Positions 1 to 7,740 of a stretch of 10,942 nucleotides of DNA are shown here, one piece after another. The notes beneath the pieces were generated by a model. The model had not been told where the DNA came from. It did not search any database and saw only the letters and a list, made by a program, of their open reading frames with translations. This DNA comes from Firmicutes bacterium CAG:582 (GTDB lineage Bacteria > Bacillota_I > Bacilli_A > RF39 > UBA660): NCBI GenBank assembly GCA_000435515.1, contig FR884145.1, forward strand, positions 1 through 10,942. The letters are read 5' to 3'. Made by a program: the position numbers and the translations under genes. Position 1 is the stretch's first letter, and each line of letters begins with the position of its first letter.

Positions 1-22
1 TTATTACATTTCTTTTTTTCAT
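1..22 (-). CDS. Possible 5' end of a gene leaving the window on the left
   Basis: Minus-strand ATG at 22 reads MKKRNVI to the edge, and a second ATG at 29 in another frame is also open. The weak promoter at 52-79 would start transcription about 20 bases upstream. No clear ribosome site is seen, only GGTGTG about 12 bases before the ATG at 22. Seven residues do not allow identification, and the call rests on position alone. Confidence 0.25.
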
Positions 23-51
23 AGTTCATTCACACCATTCTACTTTTAAAT

Positions 52-79
52 TTTATAACGGATCCCTTGTAGTTGACAA
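52..79 (-). promoter_or_regulatory. Weak leftward promoter candidate after the proS operon
   Basis: Minus-strand TTGTCA (74-79), 16-base spacer, TATAAA (52-57), placed after the terminator. It would drive a gene leaving the window at the left edge. A plus-strand TTGACA (73-78) overlaps it but has no convincing -10. Confidence 0.35.
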
Positions 80-114
80 GACATTTGATACTATTTACAA
101 AGCTTTTACACATT

Positions 115-143
115 AAAAAAAGCAAAATTTATATTTGCTTTTT
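115..143 (-). terminator. Intrinsic terminator of the xseA-xseB-proS operon
   Basis: Ten-base inverted repeat AAAAAGCAAA/TTTGCTTTTT (117-126 and 134-143) with a 7-base loop; the minus strand continues with T residues. The proS TAA (142-144) overlaps the first arm. The hairpin also has a T tail on the plus strand, so it could work in both directions. Confidence 0.75.
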
Positions 144-1566
144 AATATTGTCTACCAAAATAGATTACATGTTTTGCAGGTTCTCCACAGATGCAGTTTC
201 CGTTTGCATGTTCATGTTCTAGTATACAACGTGATTTCAAACCAGTTTTTTCTTTGATGTTTTCTTCGCATTCACATCTTCCACACCAATTTATTTTGAT
301 GAATCCAGGTTTAGTAGCCGCAATACTTTCAAATTCTTCCATAGTTGAAGCTGAATATAGCATTGAATTTCTTCTGTCTTCCGCTTTTTTATACATATCA
401 TTTTGCATAGTTTCAAAAATGTCATTTAATTTATCTGCCAAATTATCAAGTTCATTTATACTAAATTCGTACTTTTCTAAAGTATCTCTTCTTACTAAAG
501 TAATATGACCATTTTTAATATCTCTTGCACCAACTTCAATTCTAACTGGATATCCTTTAACCTCAGCTTCAGCAAATTTAAACCCTGGAGTTTTGTCGCT
601 TCTATCAACTTTATTAGTTATGTCATTTCTATTTAAAACATCCAAAACTTTATCAATATATTCATCAATATCTTTTCCAATTGGAATAACGATTACTTTT
701 GTTGGCGCGATTTTTGGAGGTAATACAAGTCCACGATCATCTGAGTGAGTCATGATAAGTCCACCAATCATACGTGTTGTACATCCCCATGATGTTTGAA
801 ATGGAGTTTTTAGTTTATTATCTTTATCCAAAAATTCTATTCCAAAAGCATGAGCAAAACCATTACCAAAATAATGACTTGTTCCATTTTGAAGAGCAAC
901 ACCATCATACATCATTGCTTCAATTGTATAAGTTGCTTCAGCTCCAGCAAATTTTTCTTTTTCTGTTTTTCTTCCTACTATAACTGGCATAGCTAAATAG
1001 TTTCTTTGAAAATCTTCATAAACATGTAACATTCTTAAAGTTTCAGCCATTGCTTCTTCTCTTGTTGCATGTAAAGTATGTCCTTCTTGCCATAATATTT
1101 CACGACTTCTTAAAAATGGTCTAGTTGTTTTTTCCCAACGAACTATCGTACACCATTGATTATAAAGAACTGGTAAATCTCTATAACTTTTTACGATCTT
1201 TTTAAAATGATCACAGAATAATGTTTCACTTGTTGGACGTACACACATTCTTTCATCCAACTTTTCTTTTCCACCATAAGTTACCCAAGCAACTTCAGGA
1301 GCAAATCCTTCAACATGATCCTTTTCAACATTAAGTAAAGATTCAGGTATAAACATAGGCATTTGAACGTTTTCATGTCCTAAACGCTTAAATTCTTTAT
1401 CCAAAATACTTTGCATATTTTCCCAAATAGCATATCCATATGGACGAATAACCATACTTCCCTTAACGTTTGTATAATCAACTAAATCAGCTTTTTTAAC
1501 AACATCGGTGTACCATTTAGCAAAATCAACATCTCTACTTGTAATATCTTTAACTTGATTATCCAT
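142..1566 (-). CDS. proS: Prolyl-tRNA synthetase, archaeal/eukaryote-like type without editing insertion
   Basis: Cytoplasmic class II aminoacyl-tRNA synthetase that charges tRNA-Pro with proline using ATP. At 474 residues it is the short ProRS type, lacking the ~180-residue INS editing domain of the E. coli-type enzyme. Visible landmarks are the motif 1 region (about residues 36-75, including VQMPMFIPES), motif 2 (RWEKTTRPFLRSREILWQEG, 143-162), motif 3 (258-283, with R265 and DDRG), an anticodon-binding domain (about 288-390) and a C-terminal zinc-binding-like domain. Candidate ligands are C428, C431/C433 and C458/C460. The protein ends in Tyr, as this type usually does. The ATG at 1566 is preceded by GAGGAA, which lies in the end of xseB, and the gap to xseB is 3 bases. 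It is the last gene of the xseA-xseB-proS operon, and its TAA sits inside the terminator stem. No T-box leader is visible upstream. Confidence 0.97.
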   Translation of the reverse strand: MDNQVKDITSRDVDFAKWYTDVVKKADLVDYTNVKGSMVIRPYGYAIWENMQSILDKEFKRLGHENVQMPMFIPESLLNVEKDHVEGFAPEVAWVTYGGKEKLDERMCVRPTSETLFCDHFKKIVKSYRDLPVLYNQWCTIVRWEKTTRPFLRSREILWQEGHTLHATREEAMAETLRMLHVYEDFQRNYLAMPVIVGRKTEKEKFAGAEATYTIEAMMYDGVALQNGTSHYFGNGFAHAFGIEFLDKDNKLKTPFQTSWGCTTRMIGGLIMTHSDDRGLVLPPKIAPTKVIVIPIGKDIDEYIDKVLDVLNRNDITNKVDRSDKTPGFKFAEAEVKGYPVRIEVGARDIKNGHITLVRRDTLEKYEFSINELDNLADKLNDIFETMQNDMYKKAEDRRNSMLYSASTMEEFESIAATKPGFIKINWCGRCECEENIKEKTGLKSRCILEHEHANGNCICGEPAKHVIYFGRQY

Positions 1567-1569
1567 AAA

Positions 1570-1788
1570 CTATTCCTCTACTTCGAAGTTTTCTAAACTT
1601 CCATTTTCTTTTAATATTTGATTAACTGCATCTGTTGCTTTTGTTAATTTATCATTACAAACTTTAACAATTTGCATAGCTTCAGTATATTTTTTTATTG
1701 AACTTTCTAGATCAGTATTACCAGTTTCTAATTCTTTGATAATATTTTCAAGTTCACTCATAAGTTCTTCAAATTTCTTATCTTCCAT
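1570..1788 (-). CDS. xseB: Exodeoxyribonuclease VII small subunit
   Basis: Small subunit of exonuclease VII, which binds the large subunit to form the single-strand-specific nuclease complex in the cytoplasm. The 72-residue product has the family hallmarks: an N-terminal FEELMSELENIIKELE helix, then a G-x-x-x-L-E-x-S-I-K-x-Y-x-E pattern and a second long helix (about 37-60), ending in an acidic tail. Length is normal (about 70-80). An in-frame ATG exists seven codons upstream at 1809. I chose the ATG at 1788 because AAAGGAGAG lies just before it and because family members begin near this point. With this start the gene overlaps the 3' end of xseA by 11 bases, suggesting translational coupling. 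Confidence 0.93.
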   Translation of the reverse strand: MEDKKFEELMSELENIIKELETGNTDLESSIKKYTEAMQIVKVCNDKLTKATDAVNQILKENGSLENFEVEE

Positions 1789-3064
1789 TTTCTTTCTCTC
1801 CTTTAACAACTGTGTTTATCTCTCCATCAAGAAGTTTTATATTTACCTCATCATTAACTTTAACGTCTTTAACACTTTTAATTACTTTTCCATTTACTGT
1901 AGAAAGTGAATATCCCTTACTTAAAACACTTAATGGGTTTAATAACTCTAATTTATTAATAATAAGTTCTAGACTATTTTTATTTTTTATAAATAACTCA
2001 CATGGATTTAAAATTATATGATTACTTATTGCATTTTGATATCTAGAAACAGATATATCCATTTTGTGAGTAATATAACTATTTAATTTGTTAATAATCA
2101 TATCAAGTTTTTGTTCTCTAATCTCAGAATATGAAAGTGGATTAGTTAGAACATAACTATTTTTAAAGTTTGTAAGTTGTTTTTTTGATAAGTCTATTAA
2201 ATTAAATATATTTTTATTTAAACGTATTTCAAGTTGGCGAATGTAGTTAACTAAATCAACCATATTTGGTACAGCCATCTCTGCTGCTCCGGTCGGTGTT
2301 GGAGCACGCATATCAGCAACGAAGTCAGCTATAGTAAAGTCTATTTCATGACCAACAGCAGATATAATCGGGATACGAGATTCATATATTGCTCGAGCAA
2401 CACATTCTTCATTAAATGCCCATAAATCTTCAATGCTTCCTCCACCTCTACCAACAATTAAAACATCTATATCATCAAATTCATTTGCACGTTTAATTTG
2501 TCTTACAACATCATCTTTAGCAAGTTCACCTTGAACTAAAGCAGGAAATAATATTGTATTACATATTGGATATCTTCTTTTTATAGTCGAAAGAATATCT
2601 CTTATGGCAGCTCCTGTTGGTGCGGTTACAATACCAATTTTACTCGGATACTTAGGTATTCGTTTTTTATGTTCCTGATTAAACAAACCTTCTTTAGCAA
2701 GTTTTTGCTTTAATTCTTCTAATCGTTTTAATAAATCTCCATTACCGGATAAATGCATTTCTTCAACATATACTTGATATCCACCAGTTGGAACGTATAC
2801 GCTTATTCTTCCAGTAACTAACACTTCATCTCCATCTTTCGGGACAAAATCAAGTTTTGAAGCACTAGTTTTAAACATAACCGCATTAATTCTTGATTCT
2901 TCATCTTTTAAAGTGAAATACAAATGTCCTCTAGTATGTCCTTTATAGTTGGAAACTTCTCCTTTAATATGGACAACTTGACATTCAACCTTAGAATCTA
3001 AAAAGTTTTTAATTGCCTGATTATATTGGCTTACGGTAAAATATTTTATTTCTTCTGTGTCCAT
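1778..3064 (-). CDS. xseA: Exodeoxyribonuclease VII large subunit
   Basis: Catalytic subunit of exonuclease VII, which degrades single-stranded DNA from both ends to short oligonucleotides and takes part in repair and in processing mismatch-repair or damaged ends. The 428 residues are close to the usual 440-450. An N-terminal OB-fold (about 1-105) is followed by the catalytic domain. Key motifs are GIVTAPTGAAIRDIL (144-158), VGRGGGSIEDLWAFNEE (204-220) and the 238-262 block with GHEIDFT and RAPTPTGAAE. A coiled-coil-rich region (about 270-370) precedes the NPLSVLSKGYS motif (376-386). The ATG at 3064 has a perfect AAGGAGG site (3070-3076). It is first in the operon with xseB and proS. Confidence 0.97.
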   Translation of the reverse strand: MDTEEIKYFTVSQYNQAIKNFLDSKVECQVVHIKGEVSNYKGHTRGHLYFTLKDEESRINAVMFKTSASKLDFVPKDGDEVLVTGRISVYVPTGGYQVYVEEMHLSGNGDLLKRLEELKQKLAKEGLFNQEHKKRIPKYPSKIGIVTAPTGAAIRDILSTIKRRYPICNTILFPALVQGELAKDDVVRQIKRANEFDDIDVLIVGRGGGSIEDLWAFNEECVARAIYESRIPIISAVGHEIDFTIADFVADMRAPTPTGAAEMAVPNMVDLVNYIRQLEIRLNKNIFNLIDLSKKQLTNFKNSYVLTNPLSYSEIREQKLDMIINKLNSYITHKMDISVSRYQNAISNHIILNPCELFIKNKNSLELIINKLELLNPLSVLSKGYSLSTVNGKVIKSVKDVKVNDEVNIKLLDGEINTVVKGEKENGR

Positions 3065-3134
3065 ACTTTTCCTCCTTTTTATATTTTATCAAAAATATAA
3101 TAAAAAGTCTTTAATTAATAAACATTATTTTATT

Positions 3135-3163
3135 TGTATAATAAATTTTATTCACAAATACAA
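3135..3163 (-). promoter_or_regulatory. Candidate promoter of the xseA-xseB-proS operon
   Basis: Minus-strand TTGTAT (3158-3163), 17-base spacer, TATACA (3135-3140), lying just past the terminator. It would give a leader of about 64 bases before xseA. The match is fair, but the surrounding DNA is so AT-rich that chance matches are likely. Confidence 0.4.
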
Positions 3164-3170
3164 TTTTAAA

Positions 3171-3274
3171 TAAAAAAAATCACATAAATTAATATGTGAT
3201 CTGAAGTGCAAAAAAAAGATTTTAGATAGATAAATAATCCAAAAATGAAAAATAAAAGTATGCTTCGCACTTCA
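3171..3274 (-). ncRNA. Candidate small RNA (or attenuated leader) between mutS and xseA
   Basis: Starting at the predicted start of the preceding promoter, an RNA of about 100 bases would run to the terminator at 3172-3200. Its 5' end TGAAGTGC (3267-3274) is the exact reverse complement of GCACTTCA (3202-3209), directly before the terminator stem, so the ends could close the molecule into one large AU-rich loop. An alternative local 5' hairpin, AAGTGC-GAA-GC(AT)ACTT, competes for the same bases. No known family is recognised: T-box signatures are absent. It could equally be an untranslated leader of xseA. Confidence 0.3.
3172..3200 (-). terminator. Intrinsic terminator downstream of mutS and upstream of xseA
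   Basis: Minus-strand stem ATCACATA/TATGTGAT (3193-3200 and 3179-3186), 6-base loop, followed by eight T. The stem is AT-rich, so strength is moderate. It fits as the end of the ylbL-mutS transcript and/or of the candidate small RNA. Confidence 0.65.
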
Positions 3275-3280
3275 CTTATA

Positions 3281-3309
3281 ATTATAAATGCATTTTTATA
3301 AAATTACAA
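3281..3309 (-). promoter_or_regulatory. Sigma-A-type promoter downstream of mutS, candidate for a small RNA or the xseA operon
   Basis: Minus-strand -35 TTGTAA (3304-3309) abuts the mutS TAG, with a 17-base spacer and a perfect -10 TATAAT (3281-3286). Predicted start is near 3274. A terminator lies about 75 bases further on, so this promoter would feed a short transcript, or xseA if the terminator is read through. Confidence 0.55.
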
Positions 3310-5838
3310 CTATTTTATTGTATTTTTTAACTCATATAGGAAATTTATTGCATCCATTGGGGTCATTTTTAAGATATCTATCTCTTTTATCTTTTCTTCT
3401 AATTTATTATCTTCATGCTTTTCTTCAAAATTAAGAGATTGTTGAACAAATACTTCACGTTTTTCATAACTTTCATAACTTGCCAAAAATTCACTTGCAC
3501 GTTTTAACAAATCTTCTGGAAGACCAGCAAGTCTTGCAACATGAATACCATATGATTTATCAATTGGTCCTTCTTTAACTTTATGTAGGAATGTTACTTT
3601 ACCATCCTCTTCTATGGCATCAACATGAACATTTTTGATACTTGGAATAGTATCGCTTAAATCCGTTAACTCATGATAATGAGTTGAAAATAATGTTTTA
3701 CATTTGATTTTTAAATTAACATATTCAAGAATTGCACGAGCTAAACTCATACCATCAAATGTAGCTGTTCCTCTTCCAAGTTCATCAAATAAGATAAGTG
3801 AGTTTTCTGTAGCGTTAACAATTGCATTTTTGGCTTCAATCATTTCAACCATAAATGTCGATTCTCCGCTTACAAGATCATCACTTGCTCCGATTCTAGT
3901 ATAAATTGAATCAAATATTGGTAAGTTTGCTTCAGCAGCAGGGACAAAAGAACCCATTTGAGCCATTATAATGATGATTGCAAGTTCCCTCATATATGTT
4001 GATTTACCACTCATATTTGGCCCAGTTATTAAAAGAGTTGATGTAGATTCATCCATAATTACATCATTTTTAACATAGTTATTATTGCTAACAACTTCAA
4101 CAACTGGATGTCTTCCGTCAATTATACGAAGATTATGATTGTTATTGAATTTTGGTCTAATTAAATGGTGTTCTTCACTTACAAGAGATAAAGAACATAA
4201 CGAATCAATTTCACTTAAAAGGGTTGCTGTTTCTTTTAATTCAAATAGGACACCCTTTACACTTTCTTTTATTTCCATGAATATATTGTATTCTAAATCA
4301 ATTATACGTTCTTCAGCATTTAAAACTAAAGCTTCTTTTTCCTTTAATTCTGGAGTTATATATCTTTCAGCATTAGTTAGAGTTTGTCTTCTTTCCCAAC
4401 CTAACTCTTCACTTACGCGTTTTGAATTTCCTTTTGACACTTCAATAAAATATCCAAATACTTTATTGTATCCAACTTTTAAGTTATTTATTCCCGTTTC
4501 TTCTTTTAATTTTGCTTCAATTCCAGAAATAAAATCTTTTCCTCCTGAGCGAATACTTTTAAGTTCATCAAGTTCAGCATTATATCCACTTTTGATTATT
4601 CCACCCTCTTTAATGCTTATTGGTGTATCTTCAGAAATAGAGCTTTCTAAAAGTTTAAATAATTCCTCATGAGTATTTAAAGTAATATCAAATTTAAGTT
4701 CATTTAGAATTCTATTGATATCAGGTATTACTTTGATTGAATTTTTTATTTGTAATAAATCTCTTCCGTTTAAAGAACCGCATATAACTTTACCAGTTAG
4801 TCTTTCAAGATCATATACTTCATATAAATCTCTCATAAGTTCTTCTCTTTGTAAAAAGTTATTATTCAAACTTTCAATATAATCAAGTCTTTTATTTATT
4901 TTAGTTTCATCTTTTAAAGGATTCATAAGCCAGCTTTTTAAAGTTCTTGAACCCATCGCTGTTTTAGTTTTATCAAGAAGCCATAAAAGAGAAAACTTTC
5001 TTTCTTTTAATCTTAAAGTTTCTAGTAACTCAAGATTTCTTATTGTATGAATATCCATATTTAAATAGTCATCTTTTTGAACCATTTCAATATGTGATAA
5101 ATGTGATAAATCTTTTAATTGAGTTACATGTAAATGATACATAATATTCTTTAATGCTTTAACTATTCTTTCATCATTTATTCCTTCATAGACATTTTTA
5201 TATTCGTCCTCTAAATATAAATCATTAATGGTGATAGATATTGAATAAGTATTTTTAAAGATATTTATAAGTTCAATATCAAAATTATTTTCAACAATAA
5301 TTTCTTTTAAATTTAAACTTAATACTTCATTTATTAAACTAGTTTTATTATGAGGAACAAATATTCCAAATACTTTACCAGTTGATAAATCAAGATAAAC
5401 AATTAAATAGTTGTATCCATAATCAAAAATAGTTCCAATATAGTTAAAATCATGTTCATTTAAGAACTCTAAATCAACCATTGTTCCTTTTGTTACGACT
5501 TCAATTACGTCTCTTTTAACCATACCTTTAGCAAGTTTTGGATCTTCAAGCTGTTCACATATCGCAACTTTATATCCTTTGCTTATAAGTTTTTCAATGT
5601 ATATTTTAGCTGAATGATGAGGAACTCCACACATTGGTACTCTTTCACTTAAACCAGCATTTTTACCAGTTAAAGTTAATTCTAATTCTCTTGAACAAAC
5701 ATCAGCATCTTCAAAAAATAATTCGTAAAAATCTCCTAATCTAAAAAATATTAACGTATCAGGATATCTATCCTTAATCTCCATATATTGTAACATCATT
5801 GGAGACAATTTTGTTCTATCCACACTTAAACGTTCCAT
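3310..5838 (-). CDS. mutS: DNA mismatch repair protein MutS
   Basis: Mismatch-recognition ATPase that starts methyl-independent mismatch repair together with MutL; cytoplasmic, acting on replicated DNA. The 842 residues match the bacterial MutS1 length. The N-terminal mismatch-binding domain carries the Phe-x-Glu motif (F37-Y38-E39 in GDFYELF). The connector, lever and clamp domains span about 130-560. The ABC ATPase has Walker A GPNMSGKST (606-614), the DDLVSGESTFMVEM signature (653-666), Walker B LILFDELGRGT (681-691) and the H-loop STHYHEL (718-724). QSLNF (800-804) resembles the beta-clamp-binding pentapeptide of MutS proteins. The ATG at 5838 follows an AGGTGG site. It lies 46 bases after the ylbL-like gene on the same strand, so the two are probably co-transcribed. 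mutL, often next to mutS, is not in the window. All catalytic motifs look intact. Confidence 0.98.
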   Translation of the reverse strand: MERLSVDRTKLSPMMLQYMEIKDRYPDTLIFFRLGDFYELFFEDADVCSRELELTLTGKNAGLSERVPMCGVPHHSAKIYIEKLISKGYKVAICEQLEDPKLAKGMVKRDVIEVVTKGTMVDLEFLNEHDFNYIGTIFDYGYNYLIVYLDLSTGKVFGIFVPHNKTSLINEVLSLNLKEIIVENNFDIELINIFKNTYSISITINDLYLEDEYKNVYEGINDERIVKALKNIMYHLHVTQLKDLSHLSHIEMVQKDDYLNMDIHTIRNLELLETLRLKERKFSLLWLLDKTKTAMGSRTLKSWLMNPLKDETKINKRLDYIESLNNNFLQREELMRDLYEVYDLERLTGKVICGSLNGRDLLQIKNSIKVIPDINRILNELKFDITLNTHEELFKLLESSISEDTPISIKEGGIIKSGYNAELDELKSIRSGGKDFISGIEAKLKEETGINNLKVGYNKVFGYFIEVSKGNSKRVSEELGWERRQTLTNAERYITPELKEKEALVLNAEERIIDLEYNIFMEIKESVKGVLFELKETATLLSEIDSLCSLSLVSEEHHLIRPKFNNNHNLRIIDGRHPVVEVVSNNNYVKNDVIMDESTSTLLITGPNMSGKSTYMRELAIIIIMAQMGSFVPAAEANLPIFDSIYTRIGASDDLVSGESTFMVEMIEAKNAIVNATENSLILFDELGRGTATFDGMSLARAILEYVNLKIKCKTLFSTHYHELTDLSDTIPSIKNVHVDAIEEDGKVTFLHKVKEGPIDKSYGIHVARLAGLPEDLLKRASEFLASYESYEKREVFVQQSLNFEEKHEDNKLEEKIKEIDILKMTPMDAINFLYELKNTIK

Positions 5839-5884
5839 TTTACCACCTACATCTAATAAAATATTATATAATAATTTTTAGATT

Positions 5885-6853
5885 TTAGGAAGATAGTTTT
5901 TCCATCAAATCTTCTATATTATTTGCTTCAATTAACTTAATTTTTAATTTATTTTTTTCTTTAACTTTCTTTGCCTCTTCATAGTTTTCTTTTGGTGTTA
6001 TAAAAACATCACATTTATTCTTGCTTGCTCCAAGTATTTTATATTTTACTCCACCTATTTCGCCAATGTTTCCTGCCTCATCAATTGTTCCTGTACCACA
6101 TATTTTTTTATCTGTAATAGTTTCATTATTTAATTCTTGAATTAAAGCAAGAGTTAACATTGCTCCACCAGAAGGGCCTGATTCACTTTTTTTGTAATTG
6201 TATTCAAGAGAATCTTTATAGTCATTTACTTTTGCATAGCTTACTCCAATAAGTGTTTTATCGTTTACTTTTATAAGACTCGCATATCTTGTATACTCTT
6301 TATCAGAGTTTTTAACCTTTATAGATACTTTCATCCCTTCTTCAAGAGTATTTAGATAATCATCTACAATATCCGGAGTAAAGTCGTGTCCATCAATGCT
6401 TATAAGTTCATCACCAATTTTTAAATCTGTATCCGATGAAGAACTAATATATGTTACATAATAAGTAGTTTTTTCGATTTTCAAAGGTTTGTTAACATAT
6501 TTATAGGCAACACTTTTAGCATTACTAATGGATTCATATAAACTAATTCTATCTCTTTTTAGTGAGTCAGCCATCTCTTCATTATCATACTTTATGTCAT
6601 CATTTTTTACAATGTCCCAGTTTGGTAAAATTAATGAAAGTAATAAAATCGGAACTTTTCCTTCAACAAAACTTACATATGTCATATTTACACTTGTTTT
6701 AGAATTCTTATTCAATCTTTTAGAAATATCTATTGTTCCTCCTGGAGCATAAACACTGAAAGGAAGATTTAAATTAATAGCAACTACAAAAACAACAATA
6801 ATAAGTATTGATTTAATATTTTCCTTTAAAAACTCATACATTTTATTAAGCAT
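5885..6853 (-). CDS. ylbL: Membrane-anchored PDZ and Lon-type (S16) serine protease, YlbL/DdcP-like
   Basis: Predicted membrane-tethered ATP-independent protease with an extracytoplasmic active site. A short cytoplasmic N-terminus precedes one transmembrane helix (about 13-33). A degenerate PDZ domain follows (about 125-195; IGDELISIDGHD is the typical core), then a Lon C-terminal proteolytic domain (about 210-320). The Ser-Lys dyad is visible: S228 in SGPSGGAMLTLAL and K270 in GEIGGVKYKILGA, 42 residues apart, much like S679 and K722 in E. coli Lon. The 322 residues are close to the family's usual ~340. In B. subtilis the relative YlbL (DdcP) helps degrade the division inhibitor YneA during recovery from DNA damage; the same job here is inference. 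The ATG at 6853 follows AAGGAGA (around 6861-6868). It is divergent from the YlbJ-like gene and upstream of mutS. Confidence 0.9.
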   Translation of the reverse strand: MLNKMYEFLKENIKSILIIVVFVVAINLNLPFSVYAPGGTIDISKRLNKNSKTSVNMTYVSFVEGKVPILLLSLILPNWDIVKNDDIKYDNEEMADSLKRDRISLYESISNAKSVAYKYVNKPLKIEKTTYYVTYISSSSDTDLKIGDELISIDGHDFTPDIVDDYLNTLEEGMKVSIKVKNSDKEYTRYASLIKVNDKTLIGVSYAKVNDYKDSLEYNYKKSESGPSGGAMLTLALIQELNNETITDKKICGTGTIDEAGNIGEIGGVKYKILGASKNKCDVFITPKENYEEAKKVKEKNKLKIKLIEANNIEDLMEKLSS

Positions 6854-6873
6854 AATTTATTCTCCTTACTTTG

Positions 6874-6890
6874 ATTATACCATTATTATA
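6874..6890 (-). promoter_or_regulatory. Candidate leftward promoter for ylbL-mutS in the divergent gap
   Basis: Within the 47-base ylbL/ylbJ gap the minus strand reads TATAATGGTATAAT: two overlapping-range -10 elements (6885-6890 and 6874-6879). The second has an extended TGG immediately before TATAAT. The first would leave about a 25-base leader with the AAGGAGA site. No good -35 is seen at the right distance. The rightward promoter for the YlbJ-like gene must lie in or before this gap, but I cannot place it. Confidence 0.4.
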
Positions 6891-6900
6891 GAGGTGAAAT

Positions 6901-7740
6901 GTGAAAAAATTGTTAACTTTATTACTTTTTATCCTATTTATTGTAAATAAAAATGCAATTGTTTTAGCAGCTGGGGATGCCCTTAATATTTGGAGTAAAA
7001 GTCTATTCCCGGTTCTTTTTCCTACCCTTATCCTAAGCGATATTTTACTTGCAAGTGGAGTAATTGATAAAATACCTAATTTTTTTTATGATGTTTACTC
7101 TAAAATATTTAAAACTAGTCCATATGGTTTATTTGTATTTATCGTTTCTGTTTTTGGTGCAACACCAACAAATGCGAAAATATTAAAAGATTTGTATGAT
7201 TCTAAATTGATAGATAAAAATAGTTTAACAAAGATATTAAGTCAAACAATATTTTTTAATCCAATATTAATACTTACATTCAGTAATCTAAAAGTTTTAA
7301 TAATTATGTGGGTATCTAATGTTTTAACAAGTTTCATTTTAAGGGATGCCTTAGTAAGTGAATCCTCACTTAAAGCATCATACAATTTTGATTTTAATTT
7401 AAATAAATCTATTGAAAAAAATATGAAAACAATTCTTAATATATTAGGAACTTTAACTGTTTTTTTAAGTCTTTCAAATATAGTACCAATTAAAAATCCT
7501 ATATTGAAAACATTTATATCCGGTATTCTAGAAATAACTAGTGGATTTACTAGAATAAAACTTTATACAGTAAGTCCAATAAATGATATATTGATGCTTA
7601 CTTTCACTTCTCTTGCATCGTTTAGTATAATAATGCAAATAAAAAGTATTTTAAAAGAAACTAAGTTTGATTCAAAATACTTTTATACCTCTAGAATTTT
7701 AACTTTATTTATATCTTTACTCATATATTTGATTACATAA
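6901..7740 (+). CDS. ylbJ: YlbJ/SpoVV-like multi-pass membrane protein (gate/nucleoside-recognition type)
   Basis: Polytopic membrane protein with about 7-8 hydrophobic segments. I assign it to the YlbJ family from pattern: W-x-x-x-LFP-x-LFP-x-x-ILSD-x-L near residues 31-49, GATPTNAKI (86-94, where YlbJ has a GYP-x-GAK motif), FFNPILI (118-124), and a second half with GILEITSG (208-215) and the hydrophobic SFSIIMQIKSIL end (240-251). At 279 residues it is shorter than the ~400 of B. subtilis YlbJ and the key loops are altered, so it is a divergent member. B. subtilis YlbJ (SpoVV) is needed for dipicolinic acid transport into the spore; whether this organism sporulates cannot be seen. The GTG start at 6901 is chosen because GAGGTG lies just upstream and the overlapping ATG at 6899 runs straight into TGA. 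Its 3' end overlaps the convergent pilin gene by 24 bases. Confidence 0.75.
   Translation: MKKLLTLLLFILFIVNKNAIVLAAGDALNIWSKSLFPVLFPTLILSDILLASGVIDKIPNFFYDVYSKIFKTSPYGLFVFIVSVFGATPTNAKILKDLYDSKLIDKNSLTKILSQTIFFNPILILTFSNLKVLIIMWVSNVLTSFILRDALVSESSLKASYNFDFNLNKSIEKNMKTILNILGTLTVFLSLSNIVPIKNPILKTFISGILEITSGFTRIKLYTVSPINDILMLTFTSLASFSIIMQIKSILKETKFDSKYFYTSRILTLFISLLIYLIT

Noticed and set aside
1789..1809. Upstream ATG giving xseB seven extra residues
   Set aside because: The Shine-Dalgarno AAAGGAGAG lies between the two ATGs and serves the one at 1788; the added residues are not typical of the family.
3065..3309. T-box or other amino-acid-sensing leader for the operon containing proS
   Set aside because: No AGGGTGG-type T-box sequence or specifier stem is visible; proS is also third in the operon.
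4139..4672. Plus-strand open frame of 177 codons inside mutS
   Set aside because: Antisense shadow of an intact mutS with all motifs; low-complexity composition and no start context.
5851..5883. AT-rich inverted repeat between ylbL and mutS (ATCTAA...TTAGAT)
   Set aside because: Imperfect, almost pure A/T and without a T tract on the coding strand, so not a convincing terminator; the minus-strand TATAAT within it has no -35.
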